Part shown: positions 1 through 10,285 of the stretch, piece by piece
How positions within the stretch are numbered: the first letter of the stretch is position 1
How the letters are laid out: each line of letters begins with the position of its first letter
Assembly: GCA_021186555.1 (NCBI GenBank)
Contig: JAJKFL010000039.1
Coordinates: forward strand, 36,684,733-36,748,732
Origin: Reticulitermes speratus
Lineage: Eukaryota; Arthropoda; Insecta; Blattodea; Rhinotermitidae
Length of the DNA stretch: 64,000 bases
Direction: 5' to 3'
The notes under the pieces: generated by a model
Databases searched by the model: none
The model's input: only the letters and a program-made list of their open reading frames with translations
Told to the model about the DNA's origin: nothing
Made by a program: the position numbers and the translations under genes

Positions 1-21
1 CGGACCGGAAGAACTGAAGAA

Positions 22-58
22 GAGTTCAAATTATTAATTGTGCTTTTACTTACCGCAG
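22..58 (+). other. env leader exon copy, start codon lost
   Basis: This is the 5' equivalent of the short leader exon at 8020-8056. Twelve codons of hydrophobic signal-peptide character end one base before a consensus splice donor (CAG then GTAAGC, exon ending at 58). The triplet at 22-24 is GAG, whereas the 3' copy has ATG there. Three clustered differences cause this, very close to the window start, so it may be a real mutation or an assembly error. Full-length transcripts would start in the 5' repeat, so this is the copy that matters for env expression, and as written it has no start codon. Confidence 0.55.
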
Positions 59-277
59 GTAAGCGTTGTTAAATATATTGATCACCAAAAGCGAACCATA
101 GTGGAAATTGGGAATAATTGTGTAGTAATTTTGACGTGATGGAAATTCCGGATGGGGGAGAGGAAGTTAGAACAGGCACGCTGTTCCCGTGCCGCCCTAA
201 AGTCGGCAGTGACTAGACCTTCAATTCAGTAATAGTCGCATTCATTTATTAATTAATTCATTGTTGTAGTTTTATAG

Positions 278-283
278 AATAAA
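278..283 (+). terminator. Poly(A) signal AATAAA in 5' repeat
   Basis: AATAAA followed by a GT-rich stretch (TTTGTGTGTTT), conserved in the 3' copy at 8276-8281. In an LTR element this would place the R/U5 boundary just downstream. Confidence 0.55.
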
Positions 284-686
284 TCTTTGTGTGTTTAACA
301 CTCGTGCTATGTGTGTACGTGCCAGGTAGGGCGACGTATCAGAACACTTTAACCAGGGCATCAAACTTCATAAACCGCTCGGACCCTCCTTCCCAAATCC
401 TATGTGGGGGAACTTACGCTACCTAACCACGAGCGTAACCAGAGTGCAAAAACTAACAAAACTACGGCAGGGATAGCAGGTCGAAATCTCGCACCCGCAA
501 CCCCCGCCGTTACAGTGTCTTTCCCTTAGGCGCCAGTAATACAGCGCAAAACATACCCCGTTTAAGAACAGACGGAGGAAGCTTAAGGCTTGTTTGAATG
601 AACTTGTAATTCAGATCCTATGACATACCAAGTTTTCAGCAACATTATAACTTGGCTACTACCAGACATCTTTATGGCAAATGGGT

Positions 687-905
687 GGGCCGGGATAGCG
701 TAGTCAGCCCCGCTACGGGCTTGACGATCCTGGGATGGAACCGGGTCGGGGCGAGACCTTCTGCACCGGTCCAGACAAACCCTGGGGCCGACCCAGCCCC
801 TCGTACATGGGTACCGGGTCTCTTTTCCCGGGGGAAAACGGTCGGGGGTGGCGTTGACCACCCATCCCCATCTAGCGCCGAGGTTAAAGAAAGAGTAGAG
901 CTACA
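687..905 (+). mobile_element. tRNA-derived SINE (family 1), forward, in 5' repeat
   Basis: The tRNA-like head (GGGCCGGGATAGCGTAGTC, then the GGACGATCC-type arm) and the body (CCGGGTCTCTTTCCCGGG, GTGGCGTTGACCACCC, TAGCGCCGAGGTTAA) match the other family-1 SINEs at 10018, 12331, 27030 and 54085. The usual 3' part (TTCATGGCCTGTTCTAGG...) is missing; the copy ends in a duplicated AGAGTAGAGCTA motif. The 3' repeat carries the same copy at 8685-8903. Confidence 0.75.
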
Positions 906-1336
906 CTTTCTAAAGATAGAGTAGAGCTATACTTCTAATCCACAGGTTACATGGGGTAATTTTTAACCTTTAACTATATAACGGCAAATGGGCCTGCCTA
1001 AGAGATGGCCTCGTCTTAGTGTAAAATTATAGGTCTAACAGATTCTTCTCATTGTGAACACTTGTGCAGCCATCACTTTAAGTGGACCAGTGATAGCTAA
1101 ACAGCCTAACAAACGAAGCATTTTATTTTGTGCGTGATTCAGAAGGCTTCGGATCTTTTTATTTTAGTAATGGGTTAAATTATCTACTACAGAACAAATT
1201 CAATAAAAGTTAGATTTTCGAGCACCCGACTCTTACACTTGGAAACCCTGCACCGATTGTTTATATGTTCATGGTTTCATAAAGCTACGCAGTGTGAACT
1301 CTTGACATGGGAAATCCTAATCAGTGCACAAAAAAA

Positions 1337-1590
1337 GTAAAGTTCTCCCTTGAACGGCCATGAAAGCACAGAGGGGAGTAGAGGTAAGCTCTACTCTTTC
1401 TGTAACCTCGGTGCTAGATGGGGGTGGGTGGTCAACTCCACGCCCCAGCCGCTTTACCCCCAAAATGACCCGGTTACCCATTGTACAGGAGGCTGGTAGA
1501 CCCCGGGCCGGTCTGGACGGGTGCAGAAAATCTCGCCCCCACCGGGGTTCGATCCCCGAACCGTCCAGCCCGTAGCGAGTCGTTATCCGA
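1337..1590 (-). mobile_element. SINE family 1, reverse, truncated at the tRNA head
   Basis: Reverse-orientation copy: the SINE tail (TAAAGTTCTCCC, CATGAAAGCACAGAGG) lies on the left and the tRNA-like head (GGGGTTCGATCC, CCGTCCAGCCCGTAGCGAGTCGTTAT) on the right. The last bases of the head, present in the 3' repeat copy (ACTACGCTATCCCG), are absent and replaced by pol-linker sequence after 1590. The SINE tip is therefore the junction of the deletion that removed gag and protease. Confidence 0.8.
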
Positions 1591-4500
1591 AACCCACCCC
1601 ACTGAAGCCAATGTGTAGACAAATCATACGTGGTACACTTGATGCTAGGAAACTTAGTTTTTCCACGGGTCTTTTGTGTGTGGAACCAGCACAGATACCG
1701 ATTGAAGGAATCTGCGCAGCCCGAGTATTAACCCGTATTAGTACGGGGGTGGCACTAGAACAGCTGACCGACGTGAAGGTCACTGTTAGCCGCGATCTCA
1801 CGGCGAGCCACAGGATGCGACCAACACCTGACTTCAAGGTCAGTGAATCGCAGCCCGATACCTCCAGACAAGCCCACACATCTGACGCAGTGATGCTGAT
1901 GATTGCAAACTTCAGCGAAGAGTCACTAACCTTACCAAAGGGCACAGTTATTGGTATAGCCGAAGAGATATCGGAGAACTTAGTCGTCTCAATGAGCAGT
2001 GATGAGGAAATTGATGTGGAAAGAGATCACACATTCTTGGCAGGAAAGGATAAGGAAATCCCGGCGAAGTTTAAAACTTATGTTAGGGACAAATTAGCGC
2101 ATCTGTCTCCAGCAGACAGAAAGGTCATGGAACCGGTATTGTACAGGTATGCGCACGTCTTCCATGATGAAGAGCGGAATGATTTCAAGAGTACAGATGT
2201 TGTACAGCATAGGATAGAAACAGGAGATGCTTTGCCGATTAGGAAAGCACCTTATAGGATTCCGTTTGCGCTCAGACAGGAGGTAGATGACCAAATGCAA
2301 GATATGTTGAAGAAAGGTGTTATTAGAGAGAGTAATTCACCTTGGTCAGCCCCTGTAGTCTTGGTTCCGAAAAAGTCAGCGGACGGCAAACCGAAATATC
2401 GTTTCTGTGTAGATTACCGGGCACTGAATGCTGTCACCAAGTTTGACAGCTACCCACTTCCGAGATTCGAGGAAACGACATCCACCTTAGCATGCTCTAG
2501 ACTATTCACAGTGTTAGACTGCTACGCGGGCTTTTGGCAAATTAATATAAAGGAAGATCATCGCGAGAAAACAGGATTTTCTGTTCCGTCGGGTCATTAC
2601 GAATTTAACAGAATGCCATATGGAATTTCAAACAGCCCAGCGAGTTTTCAGAGATTAATGGATAATGTATTGAGGAATCTGATAGGGCCTGAGTGCTGGA
2701 TTTTCATAGATGATGTTCTGATCTTTAGCGACACAGTAGAGGAGCATGCGAGAAGATTAAGTAATGTGTTAGGAAGATTTGAGAAAGCAAATCTGCAGCT
2801 CCAGCCGAGTAAATGTGACTTTGCTAAGGACCAGGTGTCATACCTAGGTTATACTTTATCCTACAGAGGGATTGAGAGCTCACCAGAAAAAGTAAGGGCA
2901 GTTCAGGAATACCCAACTCCAAAGAACGTGAAAGATGTTAGGGCATTTCTGGGGTTATGTTCCTTCTACAGAAGGCTAGTCCCGAAATTTGCTGATATAG
3001 CAAAACCACTGACCCAGCTTACGCGGAAAGACGTTGAATTTAAATGGCACTCGGAATGTCAGGAAGCATTCGAGGAGTTGAAATCTAAGTTGAGTAACAC
3101 ACCGGTGTTAGCTTATCCGGACTTCACTCTGCCATTTATTCTCACCACAGATGCTTCAAAGATAGGACTTGTGGCAGTGCTATCGCAAGTGCAGAATGGC
3201 TTAGAGAGACCACTCGCATTTGCCAGTAGGCAGCTGAACAAAGCTGAGAGGGCCTACTCCGCATCAGAAATGGAGATGCTAGGCTTGGTTTGGGCAACGA
3301 AGTATTTTAGATGCTACTTATATGGTAGAAAATTTTTAGCAAGAACGGATCATGCTGCACTAACATTTTTAAAAAAATTTGCAGACAATAATAGCCGACT
3401 AATGAGATGGTCATTAAGGTTATCCGAATTTGATTTTTGTTTGGAACATACTTCGGGTTCCAAACTGACGCATGTAGATGCACTTAGCCGACATGTGGCT
3501 ACAATTGGTGATAGGACATTGCTCACAAGGCAACTGATGCGAAAAGAGCAGTGTCAGGATTCATTCTGTGATAGGCAGAAGCAAACTCGCCTTACAGCAA
3601 AGAGTGAATTTTTTCTGGACATGGACGGACTTTTGTATAGGAGGCAAAGGGGTAAAGAGCCTCAATTAGTGGTCCCACAATCTTTGGTCCAGGAAGTGAT
3701 TGCCGAAAACCACGACCCCATTTTTGTAGCACATCCTGGGAGCAAGAGGACTTTTGAGTTAATCTCTCTCAGATATTGGTGGCCGAAAATGCGACAAAAC
3801 ATAGAGGACTACGTAATGCGTTGTGACAAGTGCCAAACTCGGAAGGGGAAACATGAATTTCGAGCCCCACTGGGAGATGTCGAAACTCCTTCTGAACCGT
3901 TTCAGGTTACAGGGATGGACATCACTGGGCCCTACACGATAACACCTAGGAAGAATCGGTACTTGTTAACCTTTATAGATCATTTTTCAAAATATGTGGA
4001 AGCATTTCCAATTCCAGACGTTTCGGCAGAGACATGCGCACGAGTCTATGCTACTCAAATCATAGCTAGACACGGTAGCGGTTCTACTTTAATTACAGAT
4101 AGAGGAAGGTCATTTACTTCAACCTTTTTTAAAGAAACATGTAAAATTTTGAGAGTTAGAAAGGTAGAAACGTCTGCTTACCATGCCATGAGCAACGGAA
4201 TGGTTGAAAGATTTCATAAGGTCCTCCACGACTCTATTTCGCACTATGTAGATTCTACCGGCTCAAACTGGGACGTCGTGTTGCCATTCCTTTTAATGGC
4301 GTATAGAGCAACACCCCATAGCACAACCAAGTACAGTCCATTTTATCTATTACACGGCCGAGAAATGAATTTACCGAACATGGACGATTTGAAAGCTAAT
4401 TTGCCACGAGAAATACAAAACACAGATTATGGGCGCAAGTTGGAAAACTTAAAGCTTAGTTTGAGGAAAGCGTATGAAGAAGTTAGGAAAAACAACAGGA

Positions 4501-5108
4501 AGACACATGAGATTAACAAAAAGTATTATGACAGAAAGGCAAAGGAAAGAAATTTTGAAGTAGGTGATACGGTATATTTATTTTGTCCGGCCAAGAAGCC
4601 TGGTAGATGCCAAAAATTTAGGAAATTTTGGAGAGGGCCTTACAAAATTGTGGAGAAGATTTCTGAATTAAATTACAGGATTGTAGATGTAACAGGGAAG
4701 GAACAGACTGTTCACATAAACAGACTGAAAAGATCCTATGATCAGAGACCCTGGAAATTTGAGAAGACCCCACGTGGGAGACGTAAGGAAAAACAGGCTA
4801 TTATGGAAGATCAGGACGAGCAGGAGATAGAAATTCAATCAAAGCCGATTACAAGTGTGGATAACCACGGAGCACAGACTGTAGAACAGCAAGTACAAAG
4901 TCCTACCCCAGCAATAGGCGCAGACACGCCTAATGCATGCAGGGAAACGCCAAACAGATATCCAGATTCTACGTTAAGGGATCCAAACTATACACCTCCC
5001 AGATCTCCACAGTCCTTGCGTGAATTAGCAGCAACCCCTCAGGCACCACCACTTACCAGGAGCAGAGCTCGGTTGCAGCAACTACAGGAATTTAATAACC
5101 CACCATAA
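1591..5108 (+). pseudogene. pol: Errantivirus/Ty3-gypsy-class pol, 5'-truncated (RT, RNase H, integrase)
   Basis: One frame stays open to the TAA at 5106-5108; upstream it merely runs on into SINE sequence. The first ~150 codons resemble the linker between protease and RT (LPKGTVIG motif). No DTG/DSG protease motif and no gag are present. Reverse transcriptase follows, with RFCVDYRALN, a QINI block and an FIDD catalytic motif at 2703-2714. RNase H begins near TTDAS (about 3150). An H2C2 zinc module ending in CDKCQ lies near 3700-3840. The integrase D,D,E residues sit in GMDITG, TDRGRSF and NGMVERF (about 3915, 4098, 4195). The C-terminal tail is proline- and threonine-rich. RT, RNase H and integrase make and insert the DNA copy, but without gag and protease this copy is not autonomous. 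The long open frame implies a young element. Confidence 0.9.
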
Positions 5109-5539
5109 GGTTGAAATGTAGCAAATGGTACATAGCTTGATAAAAGTGGCATGTTGAAACAGTGGGTAATGCTAAGAAGAAAGGGAAATTGTTGTAATTA
5201 AAGTAACATAAATTGCTTTAAATAATTGAAGCAGGCTGAAAACAAATAATTGTAAATGTGTATATTTGCAATTTAGTATGTGTACATTACGGTGTAAAAT
5301 AATGTAAAAAGAAAACACCTAAGGGCAAGAGTAGGAATATATATATTGCAAGTTTTAAAATTTGAATCCAGAGACCATTATACAGTGGCCCTGTTGATTT
5401 TGCTTTGAATGATGGGAGCTATGACGTCACGTGTATCCATCATGGCCGTCATGTCAACACAGCCATGTGGCAATGACATGCCATGCGGTACTGTTAATTT
5501 GGAATATATGGAAGTACATTATATGTTATATATTTCCAG
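5109..5539 (+). other. pol-env spacer and end of the env intron
   Basis: AT-rich sequence with no coding signal except a run-in of the env frame from 5431. It ends in TATATATTTCCAG, a good splice acceptor whose AG is 5538-5539. The env open frame before 5540 is best read as intron. Confidence 0.6.
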
Positions 5540-7416
5540 GAACGGTGCAGGGAGATACTGTTTCTGAAGGCATTGTCAACAATCAAGTTGAGAACAACAC
5601 GATCTTGATAAAGGAGAGAAACGTGATCTTGACCAACGACCGTTGGAACATAGTGGTCAATGTTGACTTTAGTGCCTATCAAGATGCACTAGCCAAACTG
5701 AAGGATGATTTGCACCAAATTAATAAATTTAAATCACGGTTCGCTCCTACTTCAGAATTGAGTCATGTAAATAATTTAGTAGACCTTTTAGGAAATCAAA
5801 TTGATTCATTTACCCAAATGTTACCTCGAAAGGATCGTAGGAGAGGTCTGGTGAATGTAGTTGGTTCTGTATTTAAGACACTATTTGGTGTAGCAACTGT
5901 TATAGATTTAGATCAACTGCACGATTCAGTGAACAAGCTTCATGACACACAATCAGATTTGGTACACTCGGTTAATGAACAACTGACATACCTGAGATCC
6001 TTAGATTCCTTGGTGAAATTTAACTCCAAGTCTGTTAAATCCTTGTCTGAAAATGTTAAATCTATGATGTTGAATTCGCAACAGTGGATGAACAAAGTAG
6101 ACGCTACGGTATATTGGTTAAATGTTACCTTGTACAATGAGACTAGTGTATTTGTTTACATTAGGCAGCTCGAGTTTGCAATTTTGCAGTTGCATACGCA
6201 GATTAAGGATACTTTAAGTGGTTTGGACAGTACTATGGGAGGCAAATTGTCTGTTAACCTAATTCCACCCACCCTATTGCAGTCGGTATTGAGGAGCATT
6301 GTTGCTCACTTGCCTGACGGTTACACTTTGTTCACTGGAATCCAACTTAACGACATGTATTTATACTATGAATGCATAGACGTCACGGTGTTTGCTGATC
6401 ATCATAACTTAAGGTTATTGTTAACAGTTCCAATGAAGACTTTTGACAGGCATTTTACATTGTACAGGCTAGTCACACTGCCGCATAGGGTAGGAAATTC
6501 GCGGAATTTCGTACAGCTGATGGTAGATTTTCCTTACTTGCTTATTGGTGATTCAAAGCAACGCTACCTGTTGTATACACAAGCAGATGTTGAACGTTGT
6601 ACCGGGAAATCGATTTCAGTGTGTCCTGTCGACACCCAAGTTTACAGCACCGCAGTACTAACCTGTGAACTGAGCTTATTTTTTCAGAAAGAGGAAGTAC
6701 GAAATTTGTGTGCAAGGGTAGTAATGTCTTCTAACTATCCTCCAAAATTCACGCGCCATCAACAGGACTGGATTTACAGTATCAGCATCGAGCAAAGGGT
6801 TGAACTCAAATGCAGAAAGAACAACACGTGGATCAACACTAGCCTTCGGATCCGTGGGAATGGCATTTTGAGGAACGCCAGCTCGTGTTACATAGTTGGA
6901 CAGAACTTCCAACTATACCCCACAGTACACGGTCGCTCAGCTGCTGCAGTCACTCGAGATGAGCAACTGGTCATTCAGCACGTCGATCCGATTTCCCTGG
7001 AGGAGCAACGGATTTTACTTGGTGGTCCGACACCAGACACCTCCGAACTAGATCGTATATCGGCGGGGGTAGATAATATGAAAATGCAAAGTTTGGACAA
7101 TATTTTGAACATTCATGGAACAAACATTCAAAAGTCTAGACAATACTATTTTTATTTGTACATACTGATTCCATCCTTGGTTATTGTCCTGTGTATAGTG
7201 ATTTCCTGCTACGGAAAACCCTTTTGGTTTCCAGATGTAAGACGATTTATACCATGTACTAAAAACTTGAAAAATCCGAAATCACCCAAAATAACGCCTA
7301 GAACAAATCCTAGATTGGAAGTTGAAACAGAAACTGCGTGTGTTAGTGACGTTCAGACAGGTATAGAAACTGGGACGAAGGAGTTTGTTACATACGGAGC
7401 TCAATCCTCCGATTAA
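5540..7416 (+). CDS. env: Errantivirus-type envelope fusion protein, main exon
   Basis: The frame is open from 5431 to the stop at 7416, but the splice acceptor at 5538-5539 marks the likely exon start. Counting from 5431, a furin-like basic site (RKDRRR) at residues 133-138 is followed by a Gly/Val/Phe-rich stretch typical of a fusion peptide. Heptad-like helices follow, then a cysteine-containing ectodomain, and one transmembrane helix at about residues 571-594 with a cytoplasmic tail. This order is that of gypsy/ZAM-type Env and baculovirus F proteins, which act in membrane fusion. The main exon has no signal peptide; that appears to come from the spliced leader exon in the terminal repeat. 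Env is intact even though gag and protease are missing. Family assignment rests on architecture and motifs, not an alignment. Confidence 0.85.
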
Positions 7417-7787
7417 AGTCCAGTGGATGGAGGAGATTACGAAGTCAGCGTTGTGTGCTAATTAACCTCTACTTTTACAAGTAGATAGTAAGGTGTTTAT
7501 ATGGGTGTAATTAACACTTGAACCATAGTTGACTGGTACAGAAGGAAGGAATTTTACCTTTTGTTTTGACGACATTGATGGTGTGAAATGGAAATATTCA
7601 GATGATGTGCACCATTTTCACTTGAATTACTTGTTTTGTTATTGTGTTTACATTTGCAATGTTTTTTTTGTTTGAATGTTTTATATTGGTGTTAGTTGTG
7701 ATTTAAGAAATATGAAATTTGTCTGTTTGCATGTAAACAGGTATGTAGCGATGATGCGGGACGCATCATAGTTTAAGCGGGGAGAGT
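7417..7787 (+). other. Provirus 3' untranslated region and polypurine tract
   Basis: Noncoding, T-rich after env. It ends in a purine run (GGGGAGAG at 7779-7786) immediately before TTGTAGTG, where the 3' terminal repeat most likely starts. This is the expected place for the plus-strand primer. Confidence 0.6.
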
Positions 7788-8019
7788 TGTAGTGTAGATG
7801 TTACGTTACTTTATTTTGTTTTGTTTGTTCTAAGATGCAAAGGCCTAGCGACTGCTGACTTAGCGCATGGCAACAGGGAATTGAGTTCGCATTTGGTTGC
7901 TGACCGGAAGTTGGTATAGCGGGAGTAGGTGAAAATTGTAGATTTGTGAGGATTCTCAGGGTGGCGGTTGTGAGTGATGCACACACAGAGAGACTGACCG
8001 GACCGGAAGAACTGAAGAG

Positions 8020-8056
8020 ATGTTCAAATTATTAATTGTGCTTTTACTTACCGCAG
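8020..8056 (+). other. env leader exon (signal-peptide type), 3' copy
   Basis: ATG at 8020-8022 opens twelve codons, mostly hydrophobic (Leu, Ile, Val), plus one base, ending at a consensus donor (GTAAGC from 8057). The phase, one base carried over, matches the env acceptor at 5539 of this provirus and also the entry phase of the Tmie exon at 9652. Spliced leader exons are known for gypsy-type env mRNAs; here the exon lies within the terminal repeat. Confidence 0.65.
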
Positions 8057-8275
8057 GTAAGCGTTGTTAAATATATTGATCACCAAAAGCGAACCATAGT
8101 GGAAATTGGGAATAATTGTGTAGTAATTTTGACGTGATGGAAATTCCGGATGGGGGAGAGGAAGTTAGAACAGGCACGCTGTTCCCGTGCCGCCCTAAAG
8201 TCGGCAGTGACTAGACCTTCAATTCAGTAATAGTCGCATTCATTTATTAATTAATTCATTGTTGTAGTTTTATAG

Positions 8276-8281
8276 AATAAA
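8276..8281 (+). terminator. Poly(A) signal in 3' terminal repeat
   Basis: AATAAA with a downstream GT-rich stretch, in the sense of both the provirus and Tmie. It is the likely 3' end of proviral transcripts and could end host transcripts early. Confidence 0.6.
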
Positions 8282-8684
8282 TCTTTGTGTGTTTAACACT
8301 CGTGCTATGTGTGTACGTGCCAGGTAGGGCGACGATCAGAACACTTTAACCAGGGCATCAAACTTCATAAACCGCTCGGACCCTCCTTCCAGAATCCTAT
8401 GTGGGGGAACTTACGCTACCTAACCACGAGCGTAACCAGAGTGCAAAACTAACAAAACTACGGCAGGGATAGCAGGTCGAAATCTCGCACCCGCAACCCC
8501 CGCCGTTACAGTGTCTTTCCCTTAGGCGCCAGTAATACAGCGCAAAACATACCCCGTTTAAGAACAGACGGAGGAAGCTTAAGGCTTGTTTGAATGAACT
8601 TGTAATTCAGATCCTATGACATACCAAGTTTTCAGCAACATTATAACTTGGCTACTACCAGACATCTTTATGGCAAATGGGTGG

Positions 8685-8903
8685 GCCGGGATAGCGTAGT
8701 CAGCCCCGCTACGGGCTTGACGATCCTGGGATGGAACCGCGGTCGGGGCGAGACCTTCTGCACCGGTCCAGACAAACCCTGGGGCCGACCCAGCCCCTCG
8801 TACAATGGGTACCGGGTCTCTTTCCCGGGGGAAAACGGTCGGGGGGTGGCGTTGACCACCCATCCCCATCTAGCGCCGAGGTTAAAGAAAGAGTAGAGCT
8901 ACA
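8685..8903 (+). mobile_element. SINE family 1, forward, in 3' repeat
   Basis: Counterpart of the copy at 687-905, with the same truncated 3' end, so the SINE was present before the two blocks separated. Small differences include an extra CG near 8740 and single-base indels. Confidence 0.75.
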
Positions 8904-9329
8904 CTTTCTAAAGATAGAGTAGAGCTATACTTCTAATCCACAGGTTACATGGGGTAATTTTAACCTTTAACTATATACGGCAAATGGGCCTGCCTAAGAG
9001 ATGGCCTCGTCTTAGTGTAAAATTATAGGTCTAACAGATTCTTCTCATTGTGAACACTTGTGCAGCCATCACTTTAAGTGGACCAGTGATAGCTAAACAG
9101 CCTAACAACGAAGCATTTTATTTTGTGCGTGATTCAGAAGGCTTCGGATCTTTTTATTTTAGTAATGGGTTAAATTATCTACTACAGAACAAATTCAATG
9201 AAGTTAGATTTTCGAGCACCCGACTCTACACTTGGAACCCTGCACCGTATTGTTTATATGTTCATGGTTTCATAAAGCTACGCAGTGTGAACTCTTGACA
9301 TGGGAAATCCTAATCAGTGCACAAAAAAA

Positions 9330-9601
9330 GTAAAGTTCTCCCTTGAACGGCCATGAAAGCACAGAGGGGGAGTAGAGGTATAGCTCTACTCTTTCTGTAA
9401 CCTCGGTGCTAGATGGGGGTGGGTGGTCAACTCCACGCCCCAGCCGCTTTACCCCCAAAAATGACCCGGTACCCATTGTACAGGAGGCTGGGTAGACCCC
9501 AGGGCCGGTCTGGACGGGTGCAGAAAATCTCGCCCCCACCGGGGTTCGATCCTCGAACCGTCCAGCCCGTAGCGAGTCGTTATACCGACTACGCTATCCC
9601 G
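9330..9601 (-). mobile_element. SINE family 1, reverse, complete head, abutting Tmie exon
   Basis: Reversed copy with its tail at 9330 and its tRNA-like head ending in TACGCTATCCCG at about 9601, an intact Pol III type head (GGGGTTCGATCC is the B-box region on the opposite strand). It lies only about 50 bases upstream of the Tmie exon acceptor. Confidence 0.8.
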
Positions 9602-9651
9602 AATGCAAAAAACCCTCATTATGTAATTAGAAATTATTGCTGTTTTTTCAG

Positions 9652-9804
9652 TGATTTTCCTGTGCTGCTGTTTCCGATTCCGGATACCACGAACGAAGCA
9701 AGAGATCGAGGCAGACTACGTGAGGAAAAAACTCACCAAGAAGTTCCAAAAACACCTCCGAGTAATTCAGAATTCTGAGATGGACAACATGGATTTGAAA
9801 AGAG
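9652..9804 (+). CDS. Tmie: Tmie (transmembrane inner ear) exon: second TM end and basic cytoplasmic segment
   Basis: The acceptor TGTTTTTTCAG ends at 9651; the donor GAG then GTACAG follows 9804. The translated exon starts with the end of a hydrophobic helix rich in cysteine (LCCCF), followed by RIPRTKQEIEADY and a Lys/Arg-rich helix. This corresponds to the CRVPRTRKEIEARY region of vertebrate TMIE, directly after its second membrane helix. TMIE is a small membrane protein of the TMC mechanotransduction complex in hair cells; insect orthologues exist. The exon is 153 nt, a multiple of three, entering and leaving in phase 1. Exons for the N-terminus and first helix must lie upstream of the window, so the provirus seems to sit in the preceding intron. 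Confidence 0.85.
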
Positions 9805-10017
9805 GTACAGTCCAGTCTTGCAGTGACTTCGGTTCCCGCGCATGTGTGATATCGACAGTGGGGCAGGAGGCACACATACTGGAGACCCAAAATCATCGTG
9901 AGTTAATGACGACGAGATAAAGCTCATCTCTACCCCCAGACTGGAACGTACACGTTTTCCAAATACATCCTTTGCTATAGGCTATTGCATATCTTGTAGG
10001 TCTTATTACTCACTTAG

Positions 10018-10285
10018 TGGGCCGGGATAGCGACTCGCTACGAGCTGGACGATCCGAGGATCGAATCCTGGTAGGAGCGAGATTTTCCGCACCCGTCCAG
10101 ACCGGCCCTGGGGCCCACCCAGCCACCTGTACAATGTGTACCGGGTCTCTTTCCCGGGAGGTAAAGCGGCCGGGGGCGTGGCGTTGAACACCCACCCCAT
10201 CTAGCGCCGAGGTCAAAGAAAGAGTACTCTACTTCCCCTCTGGGTATTCATGGCCTGTTCTAGGGTGAACTTTTTTTTACCTTTA
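10018..10285 (+). mobile_element. SINE family 1, forward
   Basis: Full-length style copy: head GGGCCGGGATAGCGACTCGC, B-box-like GGATCGAATCC, body CCGGGTCTCTTTCCCGGG and TAGCGCCGAGG, tail TTCATGGCCTGTTCTAGGG followed by a T/A-rich end. It lies 213 bases downstream of the Tmie exon, in opposite orientation to the SINE upstream of that exon. Confidence 0.85.

Larger units (their letters stand above)
1..1590 (+). repeat. 5' terminal-repeat block of the provirus (left end off window)
   Basis: This stretch is repeated nearly base for base at 7999-9588 (offset 7998 at the start), with pol and env between the copies, as expected of a long terminal repeat with or without attached leader. It contains a splice donor after base 58, a poly(A) signal at 278-283 and two SINEs in opposite orientation. 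The match to the 3' copy stops at base 1590, inside the tip of the reversed SINE, where pol-linker sequence begins. The 3' copy has about 210 more bases on its left, so the true 5' end lies before the window. I could not recognise a primer-binding site, so the boundary between LTR and leader is unresolved. Many differences between the copies are single-base insertions in this one, mostly at homopolymers. Confidence 0.8.
7788..9588 (+). repeat. 3' terminal-repeat block of the provirus
   Basis: The likely start is TGTAGTG just after the purine tract. From 7999 on it repeats 1-1590. It includes the leader exon (8020-8056), a donor, AATAAA (8276-8281), the forward SINE and the reversed SINE. The reversed SINE is complete here up to 9601. 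Either the LTR is unusually long (about 1.8 kb) and had absorbed two SINEs before this insertion, or the LTR is shorter (for instance to TTACA near 8511) and the rest is duplicated leader sequence. Confidence 0.75.

Noticed and set aside
500..545. Primer-binding site after a possible LTR end TTACA near 513
   Set aside because: The following bases do not match a tRNA 3' end that I recognise, and the same sequence is also present beyond the equivalent point in the 3' block.
583..924. Open frames in the terminal repeat on both strands
   Set aside because: They cross the forward SINE and its flanks; the frame breaks between the two repeat copies and no domain is seen.
9540..9601. Genuine tRNA gene (minus strand)
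   Set aside because: The tRNA-like head is fused to the SINE body and recurs in many copies; it cannot form a full cloverleaf with an acceptor stem.
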